A DNA stretch of 64,000 nt from assembly GCF_015277775.1 (NCBI RefSeq), contig NZ_CP063849.1, positions 5,781,501 through 5,845,500 on the forward strand, in the 5' to 3' direction. The position numbers were made by a program, and so were the translations under genes. Positions 32,256 to 41,448 of the stretch are shown one piece after another. This DNA comes from Paludibaculum fermentans (GTDB taxonomy: Bacteria > Acidobacteriota > Terriglobia > Bryobacterales > Bryobacteraceae). Position 1 is the first letter of the stretch. Every line of letters starts with the position of its first letter. The notes beneath the pieces are model-generated. The model did no database searches and was not told the origin of the DNA. It saw only the letters and a program-made list of their open reading frames with translations.

Positions 32256-33344
32256 TTACGACCGCGGCTTCAGATGTTTTTCCACTGCCTTGACGAGCGC
32301 CTCTTCCTGAAACGGTTTCGTCAGGTAGTCGGTCGCCCCGGCCAGTTTTCCCTTCACCTTGTCGAAAAACCCGTCCTTGCCCGAGAGCATGACCACCGGA
32401 ATCGGCTTGGTATACGAGTTCTGCTTGATCGTCTTGCAGACCTGGTAGCCATCCATGCGCGGCATCGTAATGTCCAGCAGGATCAGGTCGGGGCGCTGCT
32501 CATCCAACTTCGCCAGCGCCTGCATTCCATCCATTGCGGTGAGCACCCGGTAGCCGTAGCGCTCCAGCGTCACCGACACAATCTTGCGGACAGTGGTGCT
32601 GTCGTCCACGGCCAAAATCAGGCGGCGGTTGCGGAGCTTTTCCAGCGCCTGCTTCACGATGGTTTCGTCCGGCTTCAGCTTGCTGGCCTTCTCCAGATGC
32701 GGCAGCGCTTCGGCGGAATGGTTGAGATTGAGATAGGCCCGTGCCAGGTTCAGGTGGCCCTCAAAGGTGGGATGACTGCGCATCTCCCGCAACAGCCGCT
32801 GGATCGCTTCGCTGAGGGTGTTCTCATCCACGTCCCGGCTGGCCGCCAGGTCGTCGAGGCTCTCCAGCGTCAACAGCGCGCCGCAGCGCTGGCAGCGTTC
32901 GATCGGATGGGTCGAGTCGGCGCTACAAAGGGGGCATTGCCAGACCTGGGGAGCCGGAACCGGGAAGGGAGCGGGCGGCTTTGCAGCCACGGGCTTGAAC
33001 GACGGCATTTCGCCCGCGACGGAGGCGGCGGCTTGCCGCTTCTGGCCCAATGCCGCCTCGGCCCGCTGCTGGCGCAGGGCGGCCTCGCGCAGCCGCTGCA
33101 GCGCCAGCGCGTTCAGCGCATGATGGTTGTTGGGATTGATGTCGAGGACCTTGACCAGGCTCCGGTGCGCTTCGTCCGGCGTCTCCGCCAGCGCGGCATT
33201 CCACAACCACGCCTCTTCGTTCTGCGGATCGCTGTCCACCAGTTCGCGGAACAACCGGCGCGCCATGCTCTTATGGCCCAGTTTTGCCGCAGCGACGGCT
33301 TCCCGCAGTCGCACGTGCTTATTCGCTAGTTCCGCTTCCGCCAT
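32256..33344 (-). CDS. TPR-zinc ribbon-receiver protein heading the chemosensory operon
   Basis: The 362-residue protein has N-terminal TPR-like helices (residues 1-90), a Pro-rich linker, and a four-Cys zinc-ribbon knuckle (CPLCSADSTHPIERCQRCGALL, about residues 135-160). A second TPR-like helical part is followed by a receiver domain at about 240-360 (ILAVDDSTTVRK, LILLDITMPRMDG, LTKPFQEEALVKAV). The receiver is complete, so it should be phosphorylated by the CheA hybrid. The TPR and ribbon suggest a docking role. It is the first gene of the operon with a TATAAA-like -10 at 33430-33435 upstream. This domain combination is not one I can name. Confidence 0.82.
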   Translation of the reverse strand: MAEAELANKHVRLREAVAAAKLGHKSMARRLFRELVDSDPQNEEAWLWNAALAETPDEAHRSLVKVLDINPNNHHALNALALQRLREAALRQQRAEAALGQKRQAAASVAGEMPSFKPVAAKPPAPFPVPAPQVWQCPLCSADSTHPIERCQRCGALLTLESLDDLAASRDVDENTLSEAIQRLLREMRSHPTFEGHLNLARAYLNLNHSAEALPHLEKASKLKPDETIVKQALEKLRNRRLILAVDDSTTVRKIVSVTLERYGYRVLTAMDGMQALAKLDEQRPDLILLDITMPRMDGYQVCKTIKQNSYTKPIPVVMLSGKDGFFDKVKGKLAGATDYLTKPFQEEALVKAVEKHLKPRS

Positions 33345-33788
33345 GTTTCTTCCAGACCAATCTCAACGCTGAGCAGACCTGTGGCCTTGAGTCATGACCG
33401 CGAGGGCAGTCCGTGGATCGCAATTCTGATTTATACCCACGAGTTTGATTTGACCTGATCACCACTGCTTCGCTGGTCTTTGGCGCCCGGTTCCAGCCTC
33501 TATGGGCCGGTTGCCTCCTGGACGTCCAAATCAATTTGGTCCCCCCGCCGCTCACAATTCCTCGCCGAAAGGATCCGATGTTCTCGATAGATTTGAAGGT
33601 TTATTCTGTGGGATTCACCGTGGGAATGACAGTAGCCGGAGCACCCATCTACGGTGGGCAGTGCTACCTAGCACCACTAAGTGAATTCACTCCGCATCTG
33701 GGCCACTCGTTCTACAGCGGACACAAAAAAACCGGCTGGCCCGAGAGCCTGCCGGTTTTGATTGATTCGGAACTAGTCAACTAATGAG
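33345..33788. other. Intergenic region between chemosensory and sigma-factor operons
   Basis: This 444-base stretch holds the leader of the chemosensory operon, a possible minus-strand -10 (TATAAA, 33435-33430) without a good -35, and the terminator of the DUF4097 gene at 33724-33760. Open frames here have no initiation signal, and I count none as a gene. Confidence 0.45.
33724..33760 (-). terminator. Rho-independent terminator after the DUF4097 gene
   Basis: On the minus strand a GC-rich stem with arms 33731-33736 and 33751-33756, extended by A:T pairs, is followed by an uninterrupted T run. It lies about 30 bases after the stop of the DUF4097 gene. The plus-strand side also has TTTT, so it may act in both directions. 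Confidence 0.85.
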
Positions 33789-35222
33789 CTATTGATTGTC
33801 GGCCCGGGCGGGCGGAGCGGGTGCCTTCGGGGCCTTCGGCGGGGCAGGCAGTTCCTGCGCCGATACTTCGCCCATGCCCATCTTGCGCAGCGTCACTTCA
33901 CCGCGCGAAGTGGCAAGTTTGATTTCCGGACCGGCCCCCAGCGACCCGCGCAATTTCGCGCCGCGATCCTCGCTGGTTTCCTTCAGCCTGTCGTCAAAAT
34001 CATTGGTGATTTCGCCGCGCTGGGTAGAGGCGTCCAGCGTGAACCGGCCATCCTTGGGCAGCGCCACTTCAATGGCGCCGGCACGGACCTTCACGTCCAT
34101 CTTGGCCAGCGGCAGCTTCGATTGCAGAATCTCCACGTTGCCGTTGTCAATGTTCAATTCGATGGTGTCGGAGACATCGGTGAGCCGGATATCCTTCGAT
34201 TTGGCCCGCACTGTCATGGGGCCTACCACGTTATTTGCCGTCAGCGTCGACAGGCTCAGCTGCAATTCTCCGGGAATCCGTTCCACCCGGAAATCCGTCA
34301 CCGCACTCTCGAACCGTACGGTCTTGGCCAGCTTCCGCATCGTCGTTTCGCCGGAGTACGACCCGTTGATCGTCACCTGCCCGGCGATGTTTTCCAGTTC
34401 CACGTCACGGCCGCGGCCCTTCAACTCCAGGTCACCCTTCAAGTCGACGGCGCGAATGATGTCGCTCTTCCGCGTATCCACCTTCACCCGTCCGCCGATG
34501 TTCTGCAGCCGCACCCCTGCATTGTCGCTGTTGATGGTGACGTCGCCGGTCACGTCGGAGATTTCAAAATCGCCGTAGCGGCCGCGAGTCTCAATCGAAG
34601 AGCCTTTCGGTACGGTGATTTCCAGATCGGTGGACACCCGCTGCCCGTCGGCCCGGTCCTGGTTCGCGGCGATCGTCACTGTGGAACCAGCGGCGTTGCA
34701 CTGTACTTTGGTCAGTGCATCCGCCTTGTCGGCCTCGGTGCGGCTCAAAGCCCGCACCGTCTTGCGGCCCGATACGCTCACCTGCTCGGTATCGGCTGCG
34801 ATGATCCGAGTATTGCCCCGGACGTTATCAACCACGATCCGCGGCGTCTTGCCGGACTTCACATCCTGCGCGGCCACCGAGTAGTCGAAGCTCTCACCAA
34901 ACACTTCCACCCCGCCGATGGGGAACCGCCCAAAGCCGTTCCGTGTGAACTGCTGGACACCCCATACCGACGACCCAACCATGGACAGGATAATCACCAG
35001 GGCCCACTCACCACCCGAAATGCCGGTGACCGGGAGCTTGGAACCGCGGAAGTAGCTTACCAGGATCTCCACCAGCCGCAGACCGCCCCAGGCGATCAAC
35101 AGGAACGGCCAGTAGCTCATAAAGAGCTCAAACAAGGGCAGATCCGGCCGGATGTTCTTCAGCAGGAAGACGACGCCGATCACAATCAGGACCAGCGGAC
35201 CAACCAACGAACCTCTTCTCAT
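33789..35222 (-). CDS. LiaF-like membrane protein with DUF4097 beta-helix
   Basis: The 477-residue protein starts with a pair of membrane segments resembling the LiaI/LiaF-type domain (GPLVLIVIGVVFLLKN, then YWPFLLIAWGGLRLVEIL), and a third at VIILSMVGSSVW. From residue 105 it is a DUF4097-type right-handed beta-helix with repeated short strands (TRIIAADTEQVSVSG, GDFEISDVTGDVTINSD). Such a fold lies outside the membrane and may sense or shield the envelope. The C-terminus is Ala/Pro-rich. AGGGAGG precedes the ATG at 35222 by about 9 bases. It is the last gene of the sigma-factor operon, 18 bases after the 74-residue protein. LiaF represses cell-envelope-stress signalling in Firmicutes; a similar role here is inference. 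Confidence 0.8.
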   Translation of the reverse strand: MRRGSLVGPLVLIVIGVVFLLKNIRPDLPLFELFMSYWPFLLIAWGGLRLVEILVSYFRGSKLPVTGISGGEWALVIILSMVGSSVWGVQQFTRNGFGRFPIGGVEVFGESFDYSVAAQDVKSGKTPRIVVDNVRGNTRIIAADTEQVSVSGRKTVRALSRTEADKADALTKVQCNAAGSTVTIAANQDRADGQRVSTDLEITVPKGSSIETRGRYGDFEISDVTGDVTINSDNAGVRLQNIGGRVKVDTRKSDIIRAVDLKGDLELKGRGRDVELENIAGQVTINGSYSGETTMRKLAKTVRFESAVTDFRVERIPGELQLSLSTLTANNVVGPMTVRAKSKDIRLTDVSDTIELNIDNGNVEILQSKLPLAKMDVKVRAGAIEVALPKDGRFTLDASTQRGEITNDFDDRLKETSEDRGAKLRGSLGAGPEIKLATSRGEVTLRKMGMGEVSAQELPAPPKAPKAPAPPARADNQ

Positions 35223-35240
35223 GGCCTTGTCCTCCCTTCC

Positions 35241-35465
35241 TTACAATTGCCCATCCGGGCCCACGTACGGGCCGCTCGTCGAAGCCGCGCTGGCGCTCAA
35301 CGCCATCCGCTCGAACAACTTCATCAAACCCAGCAGGATCAGGAGCACCGGCCAGGTTTTGGTAAAACTGATGTCTTGAAACCGGTGCAGCGCCATCAGG
35401 CTGCCCAACGCGATCAGCAGGATCGGACCCCGCACTGCGCGAACCAACATATATGAGGTGTTCAC
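35241..35465 (-). CDS. Small LiaI/LiaF-like two-helix membrane protein
   Basis: The 74-residue protein has two hydrophobic segments (GPILLIALGSLMAL and TWPVLLILLGLMKLF) separated by HRFQDISFTK. This matches the repeated two-helix unit also seen in both flanking proteins. The C-terminal tail is short and polar. Its start overlaps the stop of the zinc-ribbon protein gene in ATGA. It has no extracellular domain, so it could dimerise with the LiaI-like parts of its neighbours. Confidence 0.72.
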   Translation of the reverse strand: MNTSYMLVRAVRGPILLIALGSLMALHRFQDISFTKTWPVLLILLGLMKLFERMALSASAASTSGPYVGPDGQL

Positions 35466-36187
35466 AGCGCACCTCCAGGACCGGTGGGAGGATTCACGTT
35501 CGGATTGTAGGGATCAGCCGGCGGTTCCGCAGCCGGGCCGCTCATCCGCGCATACAGCATCCACACTCCGGCCAGAATCAGCAGCGCCGGCCAATACCGC
35601 AGCACCACACGCAACCGCAGCAGTTCCAGATTATTCAGGAGGAACAATACGCCCAGTCCGATCAGCACCACCGGCACCACCGGCACCGAGCCTGGAGTGT
35701 TGCGGATCTGCACCAGCGACGAGAACTCATCCACCGGCTCGCCCAGCATCCGCCGCCGCGCCGTGTGGTAAGCCTCGAAGGCCATGTAGAACCAGAAGAC
35801 AGAGGTCAGCATCACGAAGAGCGGTTCCAACCCGCCCGCCGCATCGGTCGAGTTGATGCTGATCATCAGACCCAGCACCAGGACATGCACCAGGCCCTTG
35901 GCGTATTGGCCGTTGTAGATGGCGCCTACACCGGGGATCAGGCCCAGCAGAAATGCAAGGCCAGGTGAGACCCCTGGATTCGGGACTGCCCGCCCCGCGC
36001 CATACGGCGACGAGTAGGGGTTGGCCGCCTGCGCTTGCGGCGGTGCTTGTTCCTGGGCTTCCTGTGGCAGATGGTCTTCGCAATACACTGTCCCATGCGC
36101 CACTTTCGCCGTGTCTTCGGTTAACGGCTTTCCGCATGAACGGCAATACGCCGTCACGGGTTTCACATTCTCACTAGGAGCCGTCAT
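35462..36187 (-). CDS. Zinc-ribbon membrane protein with LiaI-like C-terminus
   Basis: The 241-residue protein starts with a B-box-like zinc knuckle (YCRSCGKPL to VYCEDHLPQ, residues about 14-40). A Gln/Pro/Ala-rich linker leads to a membrane domain (SPGLAFLLGLIPGVGAIYNGQYAKGLVHVLVL, TM2-like GxGxxYxG motif), then a further two-helix LiaI-like unit (VVLIGLGVLFLLNN, YWPALLILAGVWMLY). The zinc knuckle faces the cytoplasm and could contact the anti-sigma factor. Its start overlaps the anti-sigma stop and its stop overlaps the next start, both ATGA. I cannot give a function beyond membership in the module. Confidence 0.75.
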   Translation of the reverse strand: MTAPSENVKPVTAYCRSCGKPLTEDTAKVAHGTVYCEDHLPQEAQEQAPPQAQAANPYSSPYGAGRAVPNPGVSPGLAFLLGLIPGVGAIYNGQYAKGLVHVLVLGLMISINSTDAAGGLEPLFVMLTSVFWFYMAFEAYHTARRRMLGEPVDEFSSLVQIRNTPGSVPVVPVVLIGLGVLFLLNNLELLRLRVVLRYWPALLILAGVWMLYARMSGPAAEPPADPYNPNVNPPTGPGGAL

Positions 36188-36846
36188 TGTCTCGCCCTCC
36201 CGTCCTGCTTGTTCCCCTGCTGTTCCCCCTGGGGCTTCGTCTCGATCGGCCCTTCCATAGTTGACGAATCAGTCTTGCCCGAGGCAGGTGCCACTGCCCC
36301 TCCACCCTTCTTCGCCGCCTGGGAATCGTCGGTCTCGTTCCAGTCCCGCAACGTCTGCTGCACTTCATACACAAGCCGCAGACTCTCGTAATACTTCTTC
36401 GCGCGGTCCCAGGAGTGGTACGCCTTGTCTTCCAAGGTCGACCAGATCCTGGCCGGCTCCAGATCCGCCGGCTTCAGTTGCCTGATCGGGATTCCGGCAA
36501 ACCGCCCAAGCATCGAAAAACTCAGAATCGTCATCGCCATCCCCATGGCGAATTTCGGTTGGAGCACTGGCTCCAGCAACCGGGCGATCCAGTTCTTCGT
36601 GCCCGCTCTCTTCACCGGAGCGGCTTTCCCGTTCCGGACTTCAAATAAGATTGTGTTGATCAGGGCCGGCGGCGGTTCCACATCCGCCGCCTTTTCCATG
36701 AACTCTACCGCCGCGCGCGAATCCGCGACCAACTCCCGGCAGGCCTCACAGTTGGACAGGTGCAGTTCCACTGTTGCCTTCTCGGGCGCCGCCAAAACGC
36801 CGTCGACATAATCGCAAAGCAAGGCCTCGAGATCGATGCACTTCAT
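36184..36846 (-). CDS. Membrane anti-sigma factor with zinc-finger domain
   Basis: The 220-residue protein begins with a zinc-binding anti-sigma domain (zf-HC2) in residues about 1-50: CDYVDGVLAAPEK, then HLSNCEACRELV with the H-x3-C-x2-C ligands. A single hydrophobic segment lies near residues 95-115 (PKFAMGMAMTILSFSMLG), so it should sit in the inner membrane. The C-terminal part is polar, and its last 50 residues are low-complexity. Such proteins bind their sigma factor until a signal releases it. It overlaps the sigma gene by ATGA and is followed by the LiaI-like proteins. Confidence 0.88.
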   Translation of the reverse strand: MKCIDLEALLCDYVDGVLAAPEKATVELHLSNCEACRELVADSRAAVEFMEKAADVEPPPALINTILFEVRNGKAAPVKRAGTKNWIARLLEPVLQPKFAMGMAMTILSFSMLGRFAGIPIRQLKPADLEPARIWSTLEDKAYHSWDRAKKYYESLRLVYEVQQTLRDWNETDDSQAAKKGGGAVAPASGKTDSSTMEGPIETKPQGEQQGNKQDGRARQ

Positions 36847-37523
36847 ACGAACACCTTCTGCCGTCGCAGGATGCGGGCCAGTTCAGCCCGTCCGCGGTTC
36901 AATCGCGATTTCACCGTTCCCTCCGGCACCCCCAGAATCACGGCGACCTCACGGTACTCCAACTCCTGCAAGTCGCGCAGAATCACAGTCTCTCTCAACT
37001 CAGGCGACAGTTTCGCCAGAGCCGACTGCAATGCCTCGCTCGCCTCGCGTCCGGCCAGGATCGCGTCCGTTCGCGATTCCAGGGCCGTCTTCTCTTCCAG
37101 CATGGGCAACTGTTCTTCAATGGAATCCGTCGCCCGTTCCATCTTGGTGCGCCGGTAGTGGTCGATCAGCAGGTTGCGCGTCAAACGCGTCAGCCATACC
37201 GCGAACGAACCCTCACCAGCCCGGAAACTCTTTACTGATTTGAAAACACGGAGAAAAACGTCCTGCGTCAAGTCCTGTGCTTCGCTGTCCTTACCAGTGA
37301 AGCGGTAGCAGATCGCATACACACGCCGCGTATGCGCCTTGACCAGGTCTTCCCAGGCACCCTCGTCGCCTTGCAGGCAACGTTCCACGAGTTGTGCGTC
37401 GATATCGAGATCACTCACGGTGGGGCGGCCCCAGGTGCGCCCCAAGCCCGAGCCCGGAACCATCGCCAGCGGCGTCGCGCTGGTGCCGATTCCGTGGACC
37501 ACTGCTTGAGGTACCGCAGCCAT
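36843..37523 (-). CDS. ECF-type RNA polymerase sigma factor
   Basis: The 226-residue protein has sigma region 2 (LVKAHTRRVYAICYRFTGKDSEAQDLTQDVFLRVFKSV) and region 4 (LSPELRETVILRDLQELEYREVAVILGVPEGTVKSRLNRGR). Both are typical of the RpoE-like class that is held by zinc-finger anti-sigma factors, which fits its neighbour. From ATG 37523 it has a 35-residue N-terminal extension that is unusual; a GTG at 37418 (VSDLDIDAQ) would remove it. A GA-rich stretch precedes 37523. It heads the five-gene coupled operon. The promoter it recognises is unknown; a candidate lies on the opposite strand near 37562. Confidence 0.9.
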   Translation of the reverse strand: MAAVPQAVVHGIGTSATPLAMVPGSGLGRTWGRPTVSDLDIDAQLVERCLQGDEGAWEDLVKAHTRRVYAICYRFTGKDSEAQDLTQDVFLRVFKSVKSFRAGEGSFAVWLTRLTRNLLIDHYRRTKMERATDSIEEQLPMLEEKTALESRTDAILAGREASEALQSALAKLSPELRETVILRDLQELEYREVAVILGVPEGTVKSRLNRGRAELARILRRQKVFV

Positions 37524-37703
37524 GCCTTCTTCCCTTTCTCATGGAAGGGACAACAGATAACGGAACCTTCACCAAACTAAAAACTCGATCCGCGCCGGTA
37601 AGTCCGTCCGTTGCCTTCCAGTTTGAGAAACGAGGATTTATCATGAGAAGTTCGCTCAATCTGCAGGAGCCGGCTGTCGGATCTCTTATTCTAGTTCAAT
37701 TCT

Positions 37704-38836
37704 TTGCAGCCAGAACCTCCAGCAGCGCCCGAATCCTCCACCAGGGGGAGAAGCGAGGACGACATTCCAAGAAACCAAGCGGCACCCTCCCCTGCGGCGG
37801 AAGGACACTGGCGGTTGGGCATCTGGATCATGCTGGCGGCTACCGTGGCGGGATGCTGGTTTCTCGTGCACCGGGCGGCCGATAACGGCTTTGACTCCAA
37901 GGTCTTCCTGGCAACCATGGCACGGGCCGACTGGCGCTGGCTTGTCGCCGGCTGGCTGCTGGCCATCGCCAGCTACTATGGCCGTGTGCTGCGCTGGATG
38001 GTCATGCTCAGGCCTATCGCTCCGCTGGCCCGCAGCGTCGACATCTTCACGGCGACGGCCATCGGGTTTTCGGCCGTTGTTCTCCTCGGCCGTCCCGGCG
38101 AGTTCGTGCGTCCCTACCTCATCGCCCGGGCCGCCCAGGTCTCTGTGCCCTCCCAACTCGCCGCCTGGCTGCTGGAACGCATCTACGACACCCTCATCGT
38201 TCTCGCCATCTTCGGTTACGCCCTGGCCGCCGTCGTCCAGTCCGGGCAGAAAGTGGGACCGAAGATGCAATGGGTGCTGCAGACCGGCGGTTGGTTCACG
38301 GGCATCACCTGCACCCTCTGCATGGCGGTGCTCATCGGACTTCAGTATTACTCCGACCGCCTGGAAGACCGCCTCAAATCGGCGCTCAGCATACTGAAAG
38401 CTCACCACCAGGAACGGATTCTGCCAGTCGTCTCCGCCGCCATGGACGGATTGCGGTCCACCCGCAACGCCAAATCCATGGCCCTGCTGTACGGCTACTC
38501 CGCGCTGGAGTGGCTGATTATCTACCTGTGCTACCACGCGCTGTTCCTCGCCTTCCCTTCCACTGCCAACCTCGGCGTTACCAGCACTCTGGTTTACATT
38601 GGCTTCGTGGCGTTCGGGGGAATCGTCCAGATCCCAGGCATCGGCGGCGGAGTCCAGATCGTGGCAGTCCTCGTCCTAACCGAGTTTTTCCATGTTGGAA
38701 TCGAGCAGGCCACCGGCATCGCCCTGGTCACCTGGGCCATCACCCTGATTGGGATTGTGCCGCTCGGGGTGATCCTGGCTTTCCGTGAAGGTTTGAGCTG
38801 GCGTAAATTGCGCGAAGTGGAGCGAGAGGCCTCTAT

Positions 38837-38840
<4 letters not shown>
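37704..38840 (+). CDS. UPF0104/lysylphosphatidylglycerol synthetase-like membrane protein
   Basis: The 378-residue polytopic protein has at least seven hydrophobic segments. It carries motifs of the UPF0104 (flippase-like) group: WLVAGWLLAIASYYGRVLRW near the second helix, VVLLGRPGEFVRPYLIARAA in the middle and IGFVAFGGIVQIPGIGGGVQIVAV near the end. Members move or synthesise lipids, but the aminoacyl transfer domain of MprF is missing, so a transport-like role is more likely. A TTG at 37704 is the first start after an in-frame stop, and no good Shine-Dalgarno precedes it. Its stop overlaps nrdR (ATGA). Confidence 0.78.
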
Positions 38841-39298
<458 letters not shown>

Positions 39299-39686
39299 AC
39301 TGCCACAACTCCGGCGCTCTCGGGCGCTCCGCTTGTGACGATGTCTGTAACTATTTCCAGTCTCAAGCATCCTAACAATAGGAACTTAACAAGCGGTTGA
39401 AACCATGCTATCCTAGTTCGGAGCGTCTAGCCGTCCCAAACCAACTTCCAATTTCGTGGGTGCCCGATCGGTCTGTCTGCGGGCCCGGTCATTGGGAGGT
39501 CTGCCACCGAACGACCTTTGAATACCCTCGGCTGTCGGCAAGGAGTCCGAACAGGCTATTGCTATCGCTTGACATTATGGAATCTTCTTTGTCGTGTATC
39601 AGCCCAGTGGCTCAGTTTCGAACCCCGTTTGCTTACGCCCCGATTCACCGGTTCGCCGGGCCTCAGGCTGTTGAAGGAATGCGCTT
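39299..39686. other. Promoter and long leader of rpoD
   Basis: This 388-base region holds the rpoD promoter at 39386-39414 and a leader of roughly 270 nt after the predicted transcription start near 39421. I recognise no known ribosomal or riboswitch leader in it. An ATG-initiated frame over the leader overlaps the -10 element and so cannot be translated from this promoter. Confidence 0.5.
39386..39414 (+). promoter_or_regulatory. Sigma70 promoter of rpoD
   Basis: TTAACA (39386-39391) and TATCCT (39409-39414) are separated by exactly 17 bases. Both match sigma70 consensus well, and rpoD is the only downstream gene. A TTGAAA within the spacer is not at a useful distance. Confidence 0.65.
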
Positions 39687-41243
39687 TTGAGGTCTGAACC
39701 TGGAGGCTTGCCACAAGTGGACAATTTTGAAGATCAGTTTCTAGCCGACTCGACGGATCCTCTTGGTCTACCCTTCGACGAGGAAACGAATTACTTCCAT
39801 CCGGAAGACGTGCAGGAAGAGGAATTTGCTGCCTCTCAGCCCGTCGAGGAATCAATTTACACCGACGACCCCGTTCGCGTCTACCTGCGCGAAATGGGCG
39901 CCGTGCCGCTGCTCACCCGCGAGGGTGAAGTGGATCTGGCCCGCAAAATGGAACGCGGCAAGCTTCGCATGCAAAAAGCGATCAGCCGCTCAGTGTTGGT
40001 TCAACTCCAGGTCGTCGAGATCTCCGAGCTCATCCGCAAGGAAGCCGCGGATCTGGACGACTATGTAGACCTCGGCGATGCCGAGGAAGCGACATCCGCC
40101 TTCGAAAAGCGCGCCAAAGAACTGCGCGAGCAGTTTGCTGAGCTGGTCAACCTCTACAAAAAGCAGGAGTTGGCCCACGAAAAGCTTGACGCCACGGCCT
40201 CCAATAACAAAAAGGGCCGGCGCAAGGCGATCATGAAGTTCAACCGGTCGCGGGTGGAAACCTCCCGCGCCATCCGCCACACCCCCTGGCTGCTGCCCAA
40301 GTGGCGTGTCTTCTCCAGCGCAATCGAGAAGGCCGCCGAAGAGATGGCCCAGCTCGAAGGCGAAGTGAAGCGGCTGGAATCCAACAAGAACGACAACCAG
40401 TCGAAGATCCGCGAACTGAAGCGCGAGCTCAAGAAGCGCGAGACCACCGCCGGCGCCACGCTGGCTGACCTGCGCCATACGCTGACGGTCATTCGCCACG
40501 GCGAACACGAAGCGGAACGCGCCAAGAAGGATCTGGTCGAGGCCAACCTCCGCCTGGTCGTTTCCGTCGCCAAGAAGTACGTCAACCGCGGCCTTCACCT
40601 GCTGGATCTCATCCAGGAAGGCAACATCGGCCTGATGCGTGCCGCCGATAAGTTCGAATACCGCCGCGGCTACAAGTTCTCCACTTACGCCACCTGGTGG
40701 ATCCGTCAGGCCATCACCCGTGCGATCGCCGATCAGTCCCGCACCATCCGCATCCCGGTGCACATGAACGAGTCGATGAACAAGTTCCTGCGCGCCACCC
40801 GCGAGCTGGAAAAGGAACTCGGCCGCGCTCCTACGAACGAAGAGATCAGCCGCCGCATGGATATCCCGGTGGAGAAGGTCCAGAAGCTCAAGACCATCTC
40901 CCGCGATCCGGTGTCGCTGGAAACCCCTGTCGGCCGCGATGGCGAGTCGGCTCTCGGCGACCTCATCGAGGATCGCTGGGTGGGCTCCCCGGTCGATGCC
41001 GTCATCGATTCCAACGTGCGTGACGAGACCGCTAACATTCTGAAAACACTCTCCCCGAAAGAGGAGAAGGTCATCCGGCTCCGCTTCGGCATCGGCTGCG
41101 AGCGTGAGCACACCCTGGAAGAGATCGGCCAGCAGTTCGACGTCACTCGCGAACGCATCCGCCAGATCGAAGCCAAGGCCCTGCGCCAGCTTCGTTCTCC
41201 GGAACGCGCCCGCCACCTGCGCGCGCTGCTCGCGGCCCGATAA
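39687..41243 (+). CDS. rpoD: Housekeeping sigma factor RpoD
   Basis: The 518-residue sigma70 directs RNA polymerase to most promoters. Region 1.2 ([30 protein letters not shown]), a long charged non-conserved stretch, then region 2 ([60 protein letters not shown]), region 3 and region 4 ([27 protein letters not shown]) are present in order. A typical acidic region 1.1 is not obvious. Two starts are possible: TTG 39687 with GAAGGA 8 bases upstream, or GTG 39717 with TGGAGG 10 bases upstream. The difference is ten residues. A strong terminator follows. Confidence 0.95.
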   Translation: MRSEPGGLPQVDNFEDQFLADSTDPLGLPFDEETNYFHPEDVQEEEFAASQPVEESIYTDDPVRVYLREMGAVPLLTREGEVDLARKMERGKLRMQKAISRSVLVQLQVVEISELIRKEAADLDDYVDLGDAEEATSAFEKRAKELREQFAELVNLYKKQELAHEKLDATASNNKKGRRKAIMKFNRSRVETSRAIRHTPWLLPKWRVFSSAIEKAAEEMAQLEGEVKRLESNKNDNQSKIRELKRELKKRETTAGATLADLRHTLTVIRHGEHEAERAKKDLVEANLRLVVSVAKKYVNRGLHLLDLIQEGNIGLMRAADKFEYRRGYKFSTYATWWIRQAITRAIADQSRTIRIPVHMNESMNKFLRATRELEKELGRAPTNEEISRRMDIPVEKVQKLKTISRDPVSLETPVGRDGESALGDLIEDRWVGSPVDAVIDSNVRDETANILKTLSPKEEKVIRLRFGIGCEREHTLEEIGQQFDVTRERIRQIEAKALRQLRSPERARHLRALLAAR

Positions 41244-41291
41244 AGCTTTTATCGACTAGCGCCCGCCTCCATTCCAGCCGGCGACGCAACA

Positions 41292-41320
41292 CCGGAGCCC
41301 TTCCAAGGGCTCCGGTTTTT
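41292..41320 (+). terminator. Rho-independent terminator after rpoD
   Basis: A perfect 11-bp inverted repeat (41292-41302 with 41305-41315) is followed by five T residues. It lies about 50 bases after the rpoD stop. It would isolate rpoD from the ABC transporter genes downstream. Confidence 0.93.
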
Positions 41321-41448
41321 CTTTGTATGCTCCTGATGCCTTCCACCATGCACATTCACCCCGGCTTTCGCATCCCAGGAAAAAAGTGCTGCTCTACTTT
41401 GATCTTGGTACTAACCTTACAGTGGTCCGTCGGAGTCTAACGTAAGAC

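Noticed and set aside
33536-33784. 82-codon plus-strand frame between the two operons
   Set aside because: It runs through the terminator hairpin and has no Shine-Dalgarno or family resemblance.
33792-35456. 554-codon plus-strand frame opposite the DUF4097 gene
   Set aside because: It mirrors repetitive beta-helix codons; no motif, and the minus-strand gene is clear.
39397-39690. 97-codon frame over the rpoD leader
   Set aside because: Its ATG lies inside the -10 element of the rpoD promoter, so the transcript cannot contain it.
39990-41216. 408-codon minus-strand frame opposite rpoD
   Set aside because: It is antisense to conserved sigma regions.
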